The notes: generated from the sequence alone by a model not told the origin. A DNA stretch of 59,156 nucleotides from Propionibacteriaceae bacterium (GCA_031271975.1 JAISUR010000026.1:1-59156); one strand, 5' to 3'; shown: positions 43,356 to 52,783, counted from the stretch's first letter. Numbers and translations: made by a program.

Positions 43356-44495
43356 ATGCAGCGCTGGATGTGGGGTTTGGGAGCCGTCGTGGCCGGCTTT
43401 GTCGCTTTGGTGGTGTTCTCGGCGATGCTGCCCGAGTCGATGGTGGACAAGGAAGGCTCCATCGAGAACGCAGGCGACCTGGGGACGCGGGCAGTGGCGC
43501 AGGTGCTGCGGAACAACGGCGTGGAGGTCAGCCAAGTCACCTCACTCAACGCGGCCCTTGCCGCCCCGGCGGGTTCCACGCTCGCCATCTACCTCACCGA
43601 CGACCTGTCCAGTTCAGCGCTGCGCAAACTGGCGGACGCGCCTGCCGACCTGGTCCTCATCTTTGGCGCCCCCGAATACGGCAGGCTCGACGACACCATC
43701 GCGGCGCTGCTCGGCGACACGATGATCCAGCAGTTGGCATTCCACACCCACCTGACGGTGGATCCCGGCTGCACCGACCCGGACGCGGTCGCGGCAGGCG
43801 ACATCGGAACCGTCTACTACGGCATTTACGACGCCTCCGAAAGCTCGATGCAGTGCTACCCCGACTCGGACAACGTGTCCATCTACACCGACCTGCGCAC
43901 GAGCGCACACCGGGTGACGGCCATCTCGTCCCCATACATGTTCACCAATTCGGAAATCCTGCTCGACGGGCAGGCCGCGCTGGCGCTGCGGACGCTGGGG
44001 AGACACGCGCGGCTGACTTGGTACTTGCCCGCCGCCGACGCGACCCAAGAAAGCTTGTTCGAAGAAGAAGAAGAAGCCAACCACGAGTTGGACTTGCTCC
44101 CGGGCTGGTTCTCGTACGTGTGCTGGATGGGCGCCATCGCTGGAATCGCCGCCGCGGCGTGGCAGGGCCGGCGTTTCGGCAAGCTGGTGCCGGAGAAGCT
44201 GCCAGTCGCCGTGCCCGCCGCCGAAGCCGCAACCGGGCTGGGCAGGCTGTACCGCCAATCTGGGGCCCGCGGCCATGCCGCCGCCGCCCTGCGCGCGTGG
44301 ACGCTGTCGCAGCTCGCCGGAAAGCTCGGCATTCCCGCCAACGCCAATCCGCAACTCGTCACGCAACGCGCCGCGGCGGCGTTGCGGCTCGACCCCGCCC
44401 GTGTGCAGCGGATTTTCTACGGACCCCCGCCTGGAACCGACGCGGAATTCGTCGCCCTGGCTGCTGAATTGCGCCTGTTGAGAAGAGGAACATGA
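43356..44495 (+). CDS. DUF4350 membrane protein
   Basis: A 379-residue protein one base after the DUF4129 stop. An N-terminal helix (LGAVVAGFVALVVFSAML) is followed by an outer domain (about 30-225: VAQVLRNNGVEVSQV, LVLIFGAPEYGRL), an acidic patch (LFEEEEEANHELD), a second helix (WFSYVCWMGAIAGIAAAAW) and a cytoplasmic helical domain with RLYRQSGARGHAAAALR. This is the DUF4350 layout. Overlaps moxR by four bases. Confidence 0.8.
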   Translation: MQRWMWGLGAVVAGFVALVVFSAMLPESMVDKEGSIENAGDLGTRAVAQVLRNNGVEVSQVTSLNAALAAPAGSTLAIYLTDDLSSSALRKLADAPADLVLIFGAPEYGRLDDTIAALLGDTMIQQLAFHTHLTVDPGCTDPDAVAAGDIGTVYYGIYDASESSMQCYPDSDNVSIYTDLRTSAHRVTAISSPYMFTNSEILLDGQAALALRTLGRHARLTWYLPAADATQESLFEEEEEANHELDLLPGWFSYVCWMGAIAGIAAAAWQGRRFGKLVPEKLPVAVPAAEAATGLGRLYRQSGARGHAAAALRAWTLSQLAGKLGIPANANPQLVTQRAAAALRLDPARVQRIFYGPPPGTDAEFVALAAELRLLRRGT

Positions 44496-45442
44496 ATCGC
44501 TACCAACAACAACTAGCCCTGGTCCGACAGGAAGTCGGCAAGTCTGTCGTCGGGCAGCACCAAGCCGTAACCGGCCTGCTCATCGGCCTGCTGTGTGACG
44601 GCCACATCCTGCTTGAGGGCGTGCCTGGTGTGGCCAAAACCCTGCTGGTGCGGTCCTTGGCGGCGTCACTGGCACTCGACACGAAACGAGTGCAGTTCAC
44701 CCCGGACTTGATGCCCGGAGATGTCACTGGGTCGATCATCTACGACGCGAAAACGGGCGAGTTCCAATTCCGGCCCGGCCCAGTGTTCACAAACCTGTTG
44801 CTCGCCGACGAAATCAACCGCACCCCGCCGAAGACCCAGTCGTCGCTGCTGGAAGCCATGGAAGAACGGCAGGTGACCGCTGACGGCGTGACGCACCCAC
44901 TGCCCAGCCCGTTCATGGTCATCGCCACGCAGAACCCGGTGGAACACGAGGGCACCTATCCACTGCCGGAGGCGCAACTCGACCGCTTCCTGCTCAAATT
45001 GGAGTTGCCGCTGCCTTCGCGCGACGACGAGATTTCCGTGGCCGCGCGGCACGCCGCCGGGTTCGATCCGCGCGATCTGAAAGCCGCCGGGCTGGCACCG
45101 GTCACCAACGCAGCGGAGTTGGCGGCCGCCCGCGCCGAGGTTTCGCAGGTGCGTATCGACGCGCCCGTGCTGGCCTACGCCGTGGACATTTGCCGGGCCA
45201 CCCGCTCGGCTCCGTCAGTGGCCTTGGGCGTCTCTCCGCGCGGCACGACGGCGTTGATGAAGACCGCTCGCGCGTGGGCATGGCTGTCCGGCCGGGATTT
45301 CGTGACGCCCGACGACGTGAAAGCCCTCGCGGTGGCCACGTTGAACCACCGCATCAAGGTGCGCACGGAGGCCGAAATGGACGGCACCACGGCCGCGAGC
45401 GTCATCGCAAACGTGTTGGCGACAGTCCCGGTGCCGCGTTAA
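44492..45442 (+). CDS. MoxR-family AAA+ ATPase
   Basis: Cytoplasmic chaperone-like ATPase of 316 residues. Walker A LLEGVPGVAKT (44-51), Walker B NLLLADEINRTPPKTQSSLLEAMEE, sensor-1 FMVIATQNPVEHEG, and a sensor-2 region near PRGTTALMKTARAWA. MoxR proteins act with DUF58/vWA proteins encoded alongside to assemble or activate complexes. It starts in an ATGA overlap with DUF4350 and abuts the DUF58 gene (TAAATG). Confidence 0.95.
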   Translation: MNRYQQQLALVRQEVGKSVVGQHQAVTGLLIGLLCDGHILLEGVPGVAKTLLVRSLAASLALDTKRVQFTPDLMPGDVTGSIIYDAKTGEFQFRPGPVFTNLLLADEINRTPPKTQSSLLEAMEERQVTADGVTHPLPSPFMVIATQNPVEHEGTYPLPEAQLDRFLLKLELPLPSRDDEISVAARHAAGFDPRDLKAAGLAPVTNAAELAAARAEVSQVRIDAPVLAYAVDICRATRSAPSVALGVSPRGTTALMKTARAWAWLSGRDFVTPDDVKALAVATLNHRIKVRTEAEMDGTTAASVIANVLATVPVPR

Positions 45443-46738
45443 ATGGCTATCTCCGGCCGCGTACCACTGCTGTTGCTGCTGGGCATCATCCCAGTGGCGC
45501 TGCTTCCGGCGCCCGGCACCATCTTGGCCTGGACAGGCCTCATTGCCCTGCTGACTTGGGCCGATTATCTGCTTTCCGCCCGTCCGCAGGGCATCGCGTT
45601 GCGCCGCGAGCTTCCATCGAGCGTGCGGCTTTCCGAGGACGCCACCTCCCACCTGACGTTGACCAACACGGGCAATCGCGGGGCGCGGATCCAGGTGCGC
45701 GACGCCTGGCCGCCGAGCGCGAACGCCGCGGCCGACCGCCCACTCGCCAGTTTGCCCGCGGGCGAATCAATGCGGCAGTCCACCGGGCTGCGGCCCACCC
45801 GCCGCGGCGATCTGGAAGCTGGTGACGTGACGCTGCGCTCGTTCGGACCGTTGCGCCTGGCCGCGCGGCAGGCCAGCTTCCCAGTCCCAGCGGTGCTGAA
45901 AGTGCTGCCCGAGTTCCGATCTAGGGTGCATCTGCCGTACCGGTTGGCCCGCCTGCGGGACTTGGATGGCCAGGCGGCGGTGCATGTGCGCGGCCAAGGC
46001 ACCGAGTTCGACAGCCTGCGCGAATACGCGTTGGGCGACGATGTCCGGTCGATCGACTGGCGGGCGTCCGCGCGCGCCCAGAAGACGATGATCCGCACTT
46101 GGCGCCCCGAACGCGACCGCCGCATTCTGATCGTGCTGGACACCTCGCGTTGGGCGGCGGGCCGCATGGGCGACGCGACGCGTTTGGACGCCGGCATTGA
46201 GGCATGCCTGCTGATGGGCGCGCTGGGTGCAGCTTCCGGCGACCGGGCCAGCCTGCTCGCCGTCGACCGGGAAGTGCGCGCCCGTTTCCTGGGCTCCACG
46301 CTGCGCTCCGAGGTCATAGCAGGTTTCGCCGACGCCCTGAGCCGCGTCGAACCGGTGCTGATCGAAGCGGACTGGACGCTGGTCGCCGCCCAAGTGGAAG
46401 CCCTCAACACCCAGCGCGCGTTGGTGATCCTGGTCACGGGCTTGGATCCCGCCCTTTACGCCGAAGGCCTGGGTGCCGTCCTGCCCGCCCTGGCCAAACG
46501 CCACCAGGTGATCGTCGCCCACGTCACCGACCCGGAACTCGAACTCATGCGCGACGACGACTCTTCACTCGGCGCCGCCTACGACGCGGCGGCCGCCAGC
46601 CGGCTGACGCTGGCCGAAGCCAACCTTGCCGAGCGGGTCTCCCGCCTGGGCGTCAAAGTCGTCCAGGCCGGCCCGGACCGCCTCGCCCCCGCCGTCTGCG
46701 ACGCCTACCTCGCGCTGAAGGCCGCAGGGAGGCTATAG
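45443..46738 (+). CDS. DUF58 (vWA-like) protein
   Basis: A 431-residue protein with two N-terminal membrane helices (VPLLLLLGIIPVALLPAPG and ILAWTGLIALLTWADYLLSA), a beta domain (about 55-160), and the DUF58 region: GQGTEFDSLREYALGDDVRSIDW, RERDRRILIVLDTS-like block (ERDRRILIVLDTSRWAAG) with the MIDAS-like DTS. Works with the preceding MoxR ATPase. Last gene of the operon, followed by a repeat array that may help terminate it. Confidence 0.92.
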   Translation: MAISGRVPLLLLLGIIPVALLPAPGTILAWTGLIALLTWADYLLSARPQGIALRRELPSSVRLSEDATSHLTLTNTGNRGARIQVRDAWPPSANAAADRPLASLPAGESMRQSTGLRPTRRGDLEAGDVTLRSFGPLRLAARQASFPVPAVLKVLPEFRSRVHLPYRLARLRDLDGQAAVHVRGQGTEFDSLREYALGDDVRSIDWRASARAQKTMIRTWRPERDRRILIVLDTSRWAAGRMGDATRLDAGIEACLLMGALGAASGDRASLLAVDREVRARFLGSTLRSEVIAGFADALSRVEPVLIEADWTLVAAQVEALNTQRALVILVTGLDPALYAEGLGAVLPALAKRHQVIVAHVTDPELELMRDDDSSLGAAYDAAAASRLTLAEANLAERVSRLGVKVVQAGPDRLAPAVCDAYLALKAAGRL

Positions 46739-46749
46739 GCCCCAACCTG

Positions 46750-46995
46750 GTCATGCCGGACTTGTTCCGGCAACCCCTCCTCCGTCATGCCGGACTTGTT
46801 CCGGCAACCCCTCCTCCGTCATGCCGGACTTGTTCCGGCAACCCCTCCTCCGTCATGCCGGACTTGTTCCGGCATCTTGGGACGAAGTCCCATCCCCCAC
46901 CAGAAGGGTGCCCCTGCGGGCCACACGGACTACGTCCGAGATCCCGGAACAAGTCCGGGATGACGCGGTGGGGAGTTCCGGGAACTTGGCACGAA
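46750..46995. repeat. Repeat cluster: 34-bp tandem array plus full composite unit
   Basis: GTCATGCCGGACTTGTTCCG begins at 46750, 46784, 46818 and 46852, a 34-bp period. The fourth copy is the left arm of a full composite unit (46852-46964) with GGGACGAAGTCCC, AAGGGTGCCCCT, CGGACTACGTCCG and GATCCCGGAACAAGTCCGGG. A decayed fragment follows (CACGAAGTCCCATACACCCC). It fills the 283-base convergent gap between the DUF58 operon and the phosphoesterase. Confidence 0.92.
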
Positions 46996-47021
46996 GTCCC
47001 ATACACCCCACACAGCATCCA

Positions 47022-50000
47022 TTACTGCACGATTGTGAAGCTGTCCACCGGGATGGTGCTATTGGCGTAGTACGAGTTCACCTGGATCTCATTGGTCGTG
47101 ACCGTGACCGTCGAATACATCGACTCGCCCAGCTTGGTCGTGGTGGAGCTGCCCAGATTGATCGGCACCTGGTTCCACACCCGGCTCACGAAGGCGTAGG
47201 TCTTTCCGCCCGAGTTGCGCGGGATCAGGTAGACGATGCCTTCCGTATTCGAGTTGATGGTGTTGATGTCGGTCTGGTTGCAGTTCCAAACGCCGTTCAT
47301 GACGGGGCAACTGCGGATGTACTGGTGGTCGTGGCCTGCCAGGACGAGGTCCACGCCGGCCGCCTCGAAGTATGGCCGCAACGTCGACCGGATGGCCGGA
47401 GCGCCGTAGTCGCCGCCCGACACGGAGTTGCCGGCGTGGGCGCCGCCATAGGGCGACTTGTGCTCCACGATGATTATGAAGCGCTCCTTGCCCGTGGCCG
47501 GGTTGGTCCGATATTGGTTGGCCACCCGCTGGACGTACTGGCCGTGGGTGTTCAGACTGGACGTGGAATAGTGGTTCAGATTCAGGTGGATGAAGACCGC
47601 GTTGCCGTAGACGTACGAGTACTCCATCGTGAAGCCGTCCGATCCCCGCGGGAAGATGGCGTTCCACATCCGCCCGTCGGAATTGGCCCGGTCATCGTGG
47701 TTGCCGAGGACCGGGTTGAAGGCCGGCGTGGCCAGCAGCGAACCGTTGGCCGTCGTCCACTCCTCGACTTCGGCCGTCGTGGTGTCGTTGGTGATGTCAC
47801 CCGCATGCGTCACGAAGGCCGCATCTGGGTTGCGTTCCAACGCTTTGGTGATCGTGTCGGCCCAGATGGTCTTGTAGCTCCCCAGCGATCCTTGCGAGTC
47901 GGCCACGGCGACGAACTTGAACGTCTCGGACGCAGACCCCGCGGTCTTGAACTGGTACACGTCGCTCGTTAGCACCTGGGTCGACGTCGTCGCCTTGATC
48001 TGGTACTGGTACGTCGTTCCAGGCTGCAGCGTCCCGGCTGGGATTGTGGATGTGACCAGGTGGTACGCGCTCATCGTGTCGGTCACCTGCGCCCAAGTCG
48101 AGGTGACGGTGGCCGCGGCCGGGCCGGTCAGGGATTGGCCGGCGGGGGCGTAGGTCAACGTGGCGCCGGTGATGCCCGCCGTGCGCTTGATCAGCCAGGT
48201 GAATACACGGGCCGTCTGCGGATCGGTGCTGAAGCCGTTGTTGATGCCGAACGGCGTGAACGTCGCCGCCTGCAGCCCGGTCTGGGTGACCGGCACCACG
48301 ATGTCGGGCTCGCCCGCCCGCGTGAATGTGACCGAGCCAGTCCGCGTCTCGGTGGACGTGTTCGCCCCGGCGGTGAAGGTGACCGCGGCGGTCGTCGTGT
48401 ACGAGGTGCGCGAGGCCGTCAGCCAATCCGGTTTCGACAGCGTCCACGACGCGTTCGAATACACGGTCAGCGACGAAGTGCCGCCCGCGGACGAGTAGCT
48501 CAGCGACGTCGGGTTGGTGTACCACAGCGGGCTGCCCGCCTGGTAGACCGTGATGGCGAGATTGGCCTTGCCGGAGCCTGGCGCCGTCAGGTAGATCAGG
48601 CCGGAGCGGGTCGTCTGGGCGTTGTTCTTCTCGGCGGCCGTGATCGTCAACGTCTCGGTGGTGACGCCGGAGGTGACCGTGCCGGAAGACGGGCTGACGC
48701 TCACCCACGCTGGCTTTGACAGCACGTTCCAGGTAACTCCCGTGGTCAACGTCACGCTGCTTTGGGAGCCGACGGCGTAGCTGATGTCGGCCCGTGTCGC
48801 GGACAGCGTCCACGGCGCGACCCACGCCTGCGACACGTTCACCACAACGTCGTCAAGACCCTCGCGGGCGAAAACAACTGTGCCGGACCGCACGCCGGTG
48901 GTCGTGTTCACGGCCGCCGTCAAGGTGACGCCCGCCGTGGTCGTGTATGAATCCCGCGACGCGCTGATCCAATCCGGCTTGGACTTGAGGGTCCACGCGC
49001 CGTTGGAGTAGATCGTCGTCACCAGGGCGTTCCCAGCCGCGGTGAAGTTCAGCGAGGTGGGAGTGGCGTACCAGTACGGGCTGGCTTGCTGGTAGACCGT
49101 GATGGCGAGCGTTGCCTTGCCCGTCGCAGTCAAGTAGACGACACCGGAACGGGTGGCGGTGGACGGGTTCTGCTGGTTGGCGGTGATCGTCAACTCGGGG
49201 TAGCTCACTCCGGATGTGACGGTGCCGCTGGACGGGTTGACGTCAACCCACGTCGGCTTGGTCGACACCTTCCAGGTCACGCCAGTGGACAGCGTCACGC
49301 TGGCCGCCGAACCTGCCCGATAGCCGACATCGGCCCGCGTGGCCGACAGGGACCATGGGGCCACCCAGGCCTGGGACACGCTTACCGTCACATCGGGCTG
49401 CCCGTCACGGGCGAACACGACCTGGCCCGAACGCACCCCGGTCGTATTGTTGGCGGCGGCCGTCAGCGTGACACCCGCCGTCGTCGTGTAGGAGTCGCGC
49501 GACGAGGTGACCCAATCCGGCTTCGACTTGAGCGTCCACGGGCCGTTCGAATAAACCGTCGTTACCAACGCGTTCCCGGCGGCCGTGAAACTCAACGACG
49601 TCGGCGTCGCATACCAGACGGTCGCCTTGGACTGCGTTACCGTCACCTGAATCTCCACGGAGGAACTGGTGGCGGAGCGCAGCACGATGGTCCCGGTTCG
49701 GTCGGCCACAGTTGACGTGTTGGCGGAGGTCGCCGTGACGGTGAGCGCGGCGTTGCCGGAGCCCGATGTCGGCGTCACGGTCGCCCAGGTGGGCTTCGAG
49801 TAAACCGTCCAGGCGATGTTGGATTCGAGGGCCACGGTGGCCGACGAGTTGGCCGGCGAAGCGACTGTCACCGAGCTGGGGGCCTTGAAGATCCGGGGTT
49901 CGACCAGGCCGCGATTGATCGTGAAGTGGTCCACCATCGCGCCATCGGCGGTCATGGCGTAGACGTCCAGCGCGTCGTCCACATCGACGACGGAGTATGT

Positions 50001-51230
50001 CTTGTATTCGGCAAGGTTCTTGACAGCGGAGGAGCCGTAGCTGGTGTAGGCGGCCAGCCAACCGCTGGCAGCGGAATAGGTGCCCGAAGACGGGTTCTCC
50101 TGTTCGATGCTGGAGGCGCCGGGCGTGATGTAGATGACGCCGTCTTCCACATTGAAGCTGTCGTGCTGGTCGCCGCCCGTATTGCGGAGGATGTCCGGGG
50201 TTGTGCCGTCGCCAATCGGCCACGAGCGCGTGTACGCGGCGGTGCGACCCTGCAGCACGAGCGCCACCCCGATCTGGCGGAACTTGGCGTGCAACGCCGT
50301 GCGGATGGCGGCGTTGATGACTGTCGTGTGGCCGCCCCAGAACTCGGTCGGGATTTCGGCGATGATCCAGGTGCCGTCCGGAACGGCGGCCACCTGGGCG
50401 TCGATCCAGGACAGCGTCGCGTTGATGTCGGCTGTCGCCGTACGGTAGGTGTTGATCGACAGGAACAGCGCGCCGTCGTGGTAGGCGGCGTAGTTGTCGG
50501 TCACATAGGCAGAGCCAGAGGCCAGCGGCAGGCCGGTGCCAAGCGCGTAGTAGCGGTTGGATGAGCCGTCGGCGTGGGCGCTCGGGACGATCATGTTGCT
50601 GGCGAGCACCGACTGGGCGTGCTGCGAGACCAGGCCGTCCCAGTGGGAGAGGTCGGAACTGGAGCCGTAAGCGCCCGCGATGGCCAGGAACGCCGCCTCG
50701 GGGAAATTGTCCAGGGCCGACTCAGCGGTCTGGCGGAACGTGTTCACGTAGCTTGTCGTGGACTTCCAGTACGGATTGCCGAAGGCGAGGAAGTTGAAGC
50801 TGTCGCCGGAGTTGGGGGTCTCGTAGTAGTAGGTCGGGGACCGGTCACCCTTGGACGAGATCACGCAGTAGGCGTACTCCTCGCCGGCTTCCAGGCCGGT
50901 GACGGCCACGTGGTAGTACGCGACCGACGAGTAGACCGTCGGAGTGGGCGCCTGCCGGGACGTCGCAAGCGTGGCCGCCGCGCAGTTGAAGTCGTCGGCG
51001 AGCCCGATCGCCAGCCCGGTCTGCGGGGCGGTGGTCGCGGTGCCAGCCGTATGCCAAGAGAAGGTGGCGCTCGTAGTCACGTCGCCGCCCGGCACAGGCG
51101 TGACGTTGATCGAGGCAATAGCGGGAACCGCCACCGCAGGGTCGGCGATTGCCGTTGTGGTCGTGATAATAAGGGGCAGGGCGCATGCGAAAGCGGCAAA
51201 GCCAGCAACAGCCCGGTTGCGACGAGACAT
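47022..51230 (-). CDS. Giant secreted metallophosphoesterase with BACON-like repeats and a degenerate N-terminal twin
   Basis: A 1,402-residue secreted protein with a signal peptide (about 1-29). The C-terminal unit (about 1010-1402) is a purple-acid-phosphatase-like enzyme: an FN3-like domain, then VAVADSQGS (Asp1111), VTHAGDITND, VLGNHDDRAN, IIVEHKSPYG and LVLAGHDHQYIRS, all metal ligands present. The N-terminal unit (about 35-445) has the same fold order, but the ligands are replaced: FLAFGNPYWKS, LAIAGAYGSSSD, IVPSAHADGS, IIAEIPTEFWGGHT, LVLQGRTAAYTRS. Between them lie about seven BACON/Ig-like repeats (W-TLKSKPDWVTSSRDSYTTT... RSGQVVFARDGQPDVTVSVSQ), two pairs nearly identical. A role in releasing phosphate outside the cell is likely; the inactive unit may bind substrate. 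Confidence 0.88.
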   Translation of the reverse strand: MSRRNRAVAGFAAFACALPLIITTTTAIADPAVAVPAIASINVTPVPGGDVTTSATFSWHTAGTATTAPQTGLAIGLADDFNCAAATLATSRQAPTPTVYSSVAYYHVAVTGLEAGEEYAYCVISSKGDRSPTYYYETPNSGDSFNFLAFGNPYWKSTTSYVNTFRQTAESALDNFPEAAFLAIAGAYGSSSDLSHWDGLVSQHAQSVLASNMIVPSAHADGSSNRYYALGTGLPLASGSAYVTDNYAAYHDGALFLSINTYRTATADINATLSWIDAQVAAVPDGTWIIAEIPTEFWGGHTTVINAAIRTALHAKFRQIGVALVLQGRTAAYTRSWPIGDGTTPDILRNTGGDQHDSFNVEDGVIYITPGASSIEQENPSSGTYSAASGWLAAYTSYGSSAVKNLAEYKTYSVVDVDDALDVYAMTADGAMVDHFTINRGLVEPRIFKAPSSVTVASPANSSATVALESNIAWTVYSKPTWATVTPTSGSGNAALTVTATSANTSTVADRTGTIVLRSATSSSVEIQVTVTQSKATVWYATPTSLSFTAAGNALVTTVYSNGPWTLKSKPDWVTSSRDSYTTTAGVTLTAAANNTTGVRSGQVVFARDGQPDVTVSVSQAWVAPWSLSATRADVGYRAGSAASVTLSTGVTWKVSTKPTWVDVNPSSGTVTSGVSYPELTITANQQNPSTATRSGVVYLTATGKATLAITVYQQASPYWYATPTSLNFTAAGNALVTTIYSNGAWTLKSKPDWISASRDSYTTTAGVTLTAAVNTTTGVRSGTVVFAREGLDDVVVNVSQAWVAPWTLSATRADISYAVGSQSSVTLTTGVTWNVLSKPAWVSVSPSSGTVTSGVTTETLTITAAEKNNAQTTRSGLIYLTAPGSGKANLAITVYQAGSPLWYTNPTSLSYSSAGGTSSLTVYSNASWTLSKPDWLTASRTSYTTTAAVTFTAGANTSTETRTGSVTFTRAGEPDIVVPVTQTGLQAATFTPFGINNGFSTDPQTARVFTWLIKRTAGITGATLTYAPAGQSLTGPAAATVTSTWAQVTDTMSAYHLVTSTIPAGTLQPGTTYQYQIKATTSTQVLTSDVYQFKTAGSASETFKFVAVADSQGSLGSYKTIWADTITKALERNPDAAFVTHAGDITNDTTTAEVEEWTTANGSLLATPAFNPVLGNHDDRANSDGRMWNAIFPRGSDGFTMEYSYVYGNAVFIHLNLNHYSTSSLNTHGQYVQRVANQYRTNPATGKERFIIIVEHKSPYGGAHAGNSVSGGDYGAPAIRSTLRPYFEAAGVDLVLAGHDHQYIRSCPVMNGVWNCNQTDINTINSNTEGIVYLIPRNSGGKTYAFVSRVWNQVPINLGSSTTTKLGESMYSTVTVTTNEIQVNSYYANSTIPVDSFTIVQ

Positions 51231-51356
51231 GGGGGACAGCCTTTCCGGATCGGGCCCGGCAGGGACATCAACCGGGTTCCAAGACCCAGCCTAGGGGAAA
51301 ATCGCCCGCAGGAGCAATGGTCCCGTCCGCCCCGGATCGATCCCTGCCAAACCTCC

Positions 51357-51402
51357 GTCATCCCGGACTCGTTCCGGGATCTTCGCACGTAGTGCGACTG
51401 CG
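51357..51402. repeat. Single short palindromic repeat copy
   Basis: GTCATCCCGGACTCGTTCCG followed by GGGATCTTCGCACGTAGTGCGAC: one core hairpin plus one arm (GCACGTAGTGC). It lies between dedA and the phosphoesterase start, in a 193-base gap that must also hold the phosphoesterase promoter. Confidence 0.85.
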
Positions 51403-51423
51403 GCAGCGGCTGGCCGGTGGCCC

Positions 51424-52110
51424 CTACGAGGCCGCCTTCGCCGCGCGCTTCTGGACCACGAACTCGACCACCATCGGGATCACGGAGATCAGGACTATCG
51501 CCACCAGCACGGCGTCGATGTTGTCGCGGATGAACCAGACGTTGCCCAGGAAGTAGCCCGCTACGGTGACGCCGATGGCCCAGATCACACCGCCTATGGC
51601 CGTATAGGTGATGAAGGCGCGGAAGCTCATTTTGCCGATGCCGGCGATGAGGGTTACGAAGGTGCGGACGAAGGGGACGAAGCGGGCCAGGATCAGGGCG
51701 CGGTTGCCATACTTTTCGAGCAGTTCGTGGGTCTTGTCGACGTACTTGGGGGCGAAGATCTTGCCGGCCAGGCCTTCGCGGGGTTTGAAAAGCTTCGGGC
51801 CGATGAAATGGCCCACCCAATAGCCGGCCACATTGCCGCCGACCGCGGCCAAAGTCAGCACGCCACACGAGACGATCAGCACCTGCCACGGCTCCATGCC
51901 CGGGAAAGTGATCGACGGCGGGTTCATCGCCACGAACATGCCCACGGTGAACAGCAGCGAGTCGCCCGGCAGGACGGGGAAGATGGCGCATTCGGTGAAG
52001 ATGATGATGGCCACGCCCCACAGCGCCCAGTTGCCCAAGGAATGGATGATGTACTCCGGATCGAGCCAGTCGGGAAGTAGCAGCGGGATGAGCGCGAGTG
52101 ATGCAACCAT
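51424..52110 (-). CDS. DedA-family membrane protein
   Basis: A 228-residue inner-membrane protein of the DedA/SNARE-associated family, which transports undecaprenyl phosphate or phospholipids across the membrane in characterised members. Signatures: FTECAIFPVLPGDSLLFTVG, GGNVAGYWVGHFIGPKLF, KYGNRALILARFVPFVRTFV, LIAGIGKMSFRAFITYTAIG with the conserved Arg and Gly residues. Predicted four to five helices. A -10-like TACCCT (minus strand, 52125-52120) lies nine bases before the ATG. Confidence 0.94.
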   Translation of the reverse strand: MVASLALIPLLLPDWLDPEYIIHSLGNWALWGVAIIIFTECAIFPVLPGDSLLFTVGMFVAMNPPSITFPGMEPWQVLIVSCGVLTLAAVGGNVAGYWVGHFIGPKLFKPREGLAGKIFAPKYVDKTHELLEKYGNRALILARFVPFVRTFVTLIAGIGKMSFRAFITYTAIGGVIWAIGVTVAGYFLGNVWFIRDNIDAVLVAIVLISVIPMVVEFVVQKRAAKAAS

Positions 52111-52119
52111 GTCGAGTCA

Positions 52120-52129
52120 AGGGTAGCGT
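52120..52129. promoter_or_regulatory. Candidate overlapping divergent -10 boxes between dedA and the SpoU methyltransferase gene
   Basis: Minus strand TACCCT (52125-52120) points to dedA; plus strand TAGCGT (52124-52129) points to the methyltransferase gene, whose short leader carries a GGAGG site. The two starts are only 39 bases apart, so the promoters must overlap. Confidence 0.4.
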
Positions 52130-52149
52130 GGAGCCAAACCGGAGGTGTG

Positions 52150-52773
52150 ATGTTAAGCGAGGAAGAGTTCAACGCGCTGGCTGACCCGGGCGTGGGCCCG
52201 CACCCGGAGCCCTGGCCCGACGACCCGCGCCTGGATCCCGAACTGCTGGCGGCCGGCGACCGCCGCAACGTCATCGACAAGTACCGCTACTGGAAGCTGG
52301 AAGCGATCGTCGCCGACCTTGACACCTCCCGGTCCGCGCTGCACGTCGCCATCCAAAACTGGGAACACGACTTCAACATCGGCTCGATCGTGCGCACCGC
52401 CAACGCGTTCAACGTGGCCGGCGTGCACATCTTGGGCCGACGCCGCTGGAACCGCCGCGGCGCGATGGTCACCGACCGCTATCTGCACGTCTACCACCAC
52501 CCGGACGAGCAGAGTTTCCTGTCCTGGCTGGCCGAGCGCGGCATCGCGCCCGTCGGTGTGGACAACCTGCCCGGCTCAGTGCCGCTGGAAACGACCGAGC
52601 TGCCCGAACACTGCTGCCTCATCTTCGGCTCGGAAGGCCCCGGGCTGACCGAATCCCTGGTAGCCGAGTGCGAACGCCTGGTGGCGATAACGCAGCACGG
52701 CTCGACACGTTCGATCAACGCCGGGGCGGCGGCCGCGATCGCGATGTACCACTGGGCCAAGCGGTGGCTGTAG
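52150..52773 (+). CDS. SpoU/TrmH-family RNA 2'-O-methyltransferase
   Basis: Methylates a ribose 2'-hydroxyl in tRNA or rRNA using S-adenosylmethionine, with a deep-knot SPOUT fold. 207 residues. The ATG at 52150 is preferred to the GTG one codon upstream because GGAGG is too close to the GTG. Motifs: NWEHDFNIGSIVRTANAF (motif 1), CLIFGSEGPGLTESLV (motif 2) and ITQHGSTRSINAGAAAAIAM (motif 3). Target base not predictable. Confidence 0.92.
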   Translation: MLSEEEFNALADPGVGPHPEPWPDDPRLDPELLAAGDRRNVIDKYRYWKLEAIVADLDTSRSALHVAIQNWEHDFNIGSIVRTANAFNVAGVHILGRRRWNRRGAMVTDRYLHVYHHPDEQSFLSWLAERGIAPVGVDNLPGSVPLETTELPEHCCLIFGSEGPGLTESLVAECERLVAITQHGSTRSINAGAAAAIAMYHWAKRWL

Positions 52774-52783
52774 GCTCTGCTTC
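52771..52783 (+). promoter_or_regulatory. Leaderless promoter TAGGCT overlapping the SpoU gene stop codon
   Basis: TAGGCT (52771-52776) begins with the TAG stop of the upstream gene and is followed by seven bases and the ATG at 52784. No Shine-Dalgarno. Confidence 0.5.
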
